From NCBI GenBank assembly GCA_016845305.1, contig JAERSW010000027.1:1-64000 (forward strand): a stretch of 64,000 nt of DNA, in the 5' to 3' direction. The DNA comes from Acidimicrobiales bacterium (lineage in GTDB: Bacteria; Actinomycetota; Acidimicrobiia; Acidimicrobiales; MedAcidi-G1). A program made the position numbers and the translations under genes. The stretch's first letter is position 1. Each line of letters starts with the position of its first letter. Of this stretch, positions 61,788-64,000 are shown piece by piece. The notes beneath the pieces were generated by a model that was not told where the DNA came from, did not search any database, and saw only the letters and a list, made by a program, of their open reading frames with translations.

Positions 61788-61865
61788 GGTCGGACACGCA
61801 CAGAGCCGGACCCCGGTCCCCGCTCCGGCGGGACGGGGCCGACGCCGACGATGGGAGGTCCGGGC

Positions 61866-62630
61866 TTGTCCAAGCCACATGCCGTCTGCGAGGTGGAGCT
61901 GCTCACGAGGGGTCCGGTGCGACCAGCGGATCGGACCCTGGCCACCACGAAGGTCCGGGCACTGTGCGAGTTGGGCCACGAACCGGTGCTCTCGGCAGTG
62001 GTCAAGCTGCGGATCCGACCCGTGTCCAACGACACCCTGGACGCCATCGCCGAGGCCAGCCTGGACCTGAACGGCGTGCCCATCCGGGCCCACGCGGCGG
62101 CGAGGACGCTGGCCGAGGCCATCGACGAGATGGACGAGCGCCTCACTCGGCGGTTGCGCCGCCACCGCAAGCGCCTCGAGGACCGACACCACGACCGGGA
62201 TCCCGAGCCGGTCCGCACCCATCCCGGCTACGCCCGGCTCGACCCCGACGAACGCGAGGTGGTCCGGCACAAGACGCTGGCCATGGTCCCCATGTCGGCC
62301 GAGGAGGCCGCCGACGAGATGGACCTCCTGGACCACGGCTTCTACCTGTACCTGGACGCCGACCACGGCCTCGACCGGGTCGTGTACCGCAACGGCGACG
62401 GCGGCCTGCACGTGGCGCCGGCCGTCGACGGCGAGGACCTGAGCGACGCCCGCCCGCCGATCAGCGCGGCCGCGCTGGTGCTCAACCACCTGCCGCTGGA
62501 GGAGGCCGAGGTCCTGCTCGACGAGGGCGACGAGGCCTTCGTCTTCTTCGCCGAACCGGGGACCGACCGCGGCCAGGTCCTGTACCGACGCTTCGACGGG
62601 CACTACGGCCTCGTGACCCCCGCCGTCTGA
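61866..62630 (+). CDS. HPF/RaiA-family ribosome hibernation factor-like protein
   Basis: A 254-residue protein whose N-terminal part resembles the S30AE/HPF ribosome-binding domain (about 1-105). Two C-terminal dimerisation-like segments follow. The first is VVRHKTLAMVPMSAEEAADEMDLLDHGFYLYLD...VVYRNGDG (about 125-180). The second is PLEEAEVLLDEGDEAFVFFAEP...VLYRRFDGHYGLV (about 210-250). Such doubled C-termini recall the mycobacterial RafH/Rv0079 type. It would inactivate ribosomes in stress. I prefer TTG 61866 because GGAGG is 7 nt upstream. ATG 61851 is in frame and also possible. Confidence 0.8.
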   Translation: MSKPHAVCEVELLTRGPVRPADRTLATTKVRALCELGHEPVLSAVVKLRIRPVSNDTLDAIAEASLDLNGVPIRAHAAARTLAEAIDEMDERLTRRLRRHRKRLEDRHHDRDPEPVRTHPGYARLDPDEREVVRHKTLAMVPMSAEEAADEMDLLDHGFYLYLDADHGLDRVVYRNGDGGLHVAPAVDGEDLSDARPPISAAALVLNHLPLEEAEVLLDEGDEAFVFFAEPGTDRGQVLYRRFDGHYGLVTPAV

Positions 62631-62685
62631 GCGGGCGGGCACGGGCGGACGCGGGCGAACCCGTCGGGCATGGGGCGTCGGTGAC

Positions 62686-63318
62686 ATGAGGGTCGTGGGC
62701 CTCTGTGGGGGCATCGGCGCCGGCAAGTCCACGGTGGCCGCCCTGCTGGCCGACCACGGTGCCGTGGTGGTCGACGTGGACGCCCTGGGCCGTGGGGTCC
62801 TGACCGAGCCCGACGTGCTGGCCGCCGTCGTCGAAGAGTTCGGGCCCGGGGTGGTGGACCACGACGGGGCGATCGACCGGGCCGCGCTGGCCGCCGAGGT
62901 GTTCGCCTGCGAGGGGCGCCTGGCGGACCTGGAGGCCATCAGCCACCCGGCCATCAACCGGGCCCTCGGCCGACGCCTCGACGAGTTGGCGGCGGCCGAC
63001 CGACCCACCGACCTGGTCGTCCTCGACATGGCGGTCCTGGTGGAGAGCGACCTGGGCCGCCTCGACGACGGACGCGGCTACGGCGAGGTGGTGGTCGTGG
63101 AGGCGGACCGTGACGTGCGCCTCCGTCGCCTGGCCGGGCGGGGCATGGACCGCGCCGACGCCGAGGCCCGGATGGCGTCGCAGGCCACCGACGCCGAACG
63201 CCGGGCCGTGGCCGACCACGTGCTGGTCAACGACGGCGACGAGCGGGACCTGGCCAGAGCGGTGGCCGACCTGTTCCCACGGCTCCTGGGGTCCGACGCC
63301 GGCTCGCCCGCCGCCTGA
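62686..63318 (+). CDS. coaE: Dephospho-CoA kinase
   Basis: A 210-residue P-loop kinase for the last step of CoA synthesis. P-loop GGIGAGKST is at 8-16, the CoA-site Asp in VVDVDALGR, and the lid arginines in RDVRLRRLAGRGMD. Length fits the single-domain form. Actinobacterial CoaE often has an extra C-terminal domain, absent here. Confidence 0.95.
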   Translation: MRVVGLCGGIGAGKSTVAALLADHGAVVVDVDALGRGVLTEPDVLAAVVEEFGPGVVDHDGAIDRAALAAEVFACEGRLADLEAISHPAINRALGRRLDELAAADRPTDLVVLDMAVLVESDLGRLDDGRGYGEVVVVEADRDVRLRRLAGRGMDRADAEARMASQATDAERRAVADHVLVNDGDERDLARAVADLFPRLLGSDAGSPAA

Positions 63319-63335
63319 GATTCCAGAGGTCCGGG

Positions 63336-64000
63336 CTACCAGCGGAGGGCGCCGAGGACCCGTTCGGTGTACTCGGGGCGGCTGACCACCAGGCCCGGCA
63401 CCACGGGCCGGGGCTTGTTGAACTCCAGACGGGAGCCGTCGATGCCGGCCACGTCGAAGCCGGCCGCGGCGGCCACCCCGGCCGGAGCACAGGCGTCCCA
63501 CTCGTAGAGGCCCGACGGGTGCACGTAGACGTCGGCCCGCCCCGACACCACGGCCATGGCCTTGACCCCCGCCGAGCCGAACGACCGCACCACCCCGCCG
63601 ATGGCCGACGCCACCTGCTCGGCCTCCCCCCACTGCGACCGGCTGGTCACCACCACCGGCCGGTCCCGCTCGGAAGGTCGGCCCACCGGCGAGGTCCCCG
63701 TCCCGAACAGCGCGCCGCTGGCCGGAAGGGCCACCGCGGCGGCCACCGGCCACCCGCCGACCACCAGGGCCACGTGGACGGCCCACTCGACGCTGCCCGG
63801 GCGACCGAAGTCGCGGGTGCCGTCCAACGGGTCCACGATCCAGGTCCTTTCGGCGCCGAGGCGGGCGCCGTCGTCCCCGCCCTCCTCGGAGAGCACGGCG
63901 TCGTCCGGACGTAGCTCGGCGAGGCGCGCCACGAGGTGGTCGTGGGCCCGGCGGTCGCCCTCGTCCTGGAGGCGCCACTGGTCCCACCCGGCGGCCAGGC
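63336..64000 (-). CDS. CysQ-like 3'(2'),5'-bisphosphate nucleotidase (5' end outside window)
   Basis: The frame stays open to the window edge, so the N-terminus is missing. Present are LSEEGGDDG, the metal motif DPLDGTRDFG, and the C-terminal YEWDACAPAGVAAAAG of the inositol-monophosphatase superfamily. The preceding text LQDEGDRRAHDHLVARLA resembles actinobacterial CysQ. It should hydrolyse PAP/PAPS or a related phosphate ester. An inositol phosphatase role is the alternative. Confidence 0.85.
   Translation of the reverse strand, partial: LAAGWDQWRLQDEGDRRAHDHLVARLAELRPDDAVLSEEGGDDGARLGAERTWIVDPLDGTRDFGRPGSVEWAVHVALVVGGWPVAAAVALPASGALFGTGTSPVGRPSERDRPVVVTSRSQWGEAEQVASAIGGVVRSFGSAGVKAMAVVSGRADVYVHPSGLYEWDACAPAGVAAAAGFDVAGIDGSRLEFNKPRPVVPGLVVSRPEYTERVLGALRW

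Overview
The window is one stretch of very G+C-rich chromosomal DNA (by eye about 70% or more) with almost no non-coding space. About 65 genes are packed on both strands, many with 1-8 nt overlaps. The gene content points to an actinobacterium, most likely Acidimicrobiia. The signs are the actinobacterial families DUF3039, DUF3090 and DUF3107, the MSMEG_4193/DUF3090/SCO1664 trio, a PdtaS-type histidine kinase, F420-dependent proteins, a Rho with a long inserted N-terminus, and an acetoacetyl-CoA synthetase. I see no rRNA, CRISPR, insertion sequence, prophage or integration site. This is core genome with a few accessory pockets.

Layout. 1-6.9 kb: a histidine phosphatase, then a minus-strand translation/sugar-phosphate block (rpmE, an unknown gene, prfA, prmC, tsaC, rpiB, DUF3039, a lactate-oxidase-like enzyme). 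7-16 kb: a minus-strand block argS-lysA-hom-thrC-apgM-like and rho. The apgM-like gene sits where a homoserine kinase would be expected. 16-23 kb: an M24 peptidase, ROK sugar kinase, EamA transporter and a four-gene phosphonate-type ABC transporter. 23-27 kb: dienelactone hydrolase, then an NrtR-like regulator divergent from a vWA protein and an ARPP-1 protein, a possible NAD/ADP-ribose-linked module. 27-33 kb: tRNA-Arg(CCG), a SnoaL-like protein one base after it, an F420-type beta subunit, uracil-DNA glycosylase, and the actinobacterial trio. 33-42 kb: a lipoprotein with a metzincin zinc motif, etfBA, a lipid kinase, a phosphodiesterase, mrp-DUF3107-pdtaS, and a SufR-like regulator divergent from mrp. 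42.8-49.6 kb: a complete System I cytochrome c maturation operon (ccmABCDEFGH). 49.7-64 kb: envelope and sugar enzymes, TetR, Fur, MaoC, acetoacetyl-CoA synthetase, an F420-dependent LLM oxidoreductase, class I fumarase, an FAH-family enzyme, a ribosome-hibernation factor, coaE and a cysQ-like fragment.

Two patterns run through the whole window. First, 23 start codons are preceded 6-9 nt upstream by a TANNNT hexamer (typically TAGGNT or TACCNT) with no Shine-Dalgarno, so leaderless transcription appears to be the default here. Two divergent promoters share the same base pairs for their -10 elements. Second, at least seven genes end inside a 12-17 bp tandem duplication that contains the stop codon, which gives repeated stop triplets after the gene. 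All function calls come from reading translated sequence against remembered families. No database search was run.
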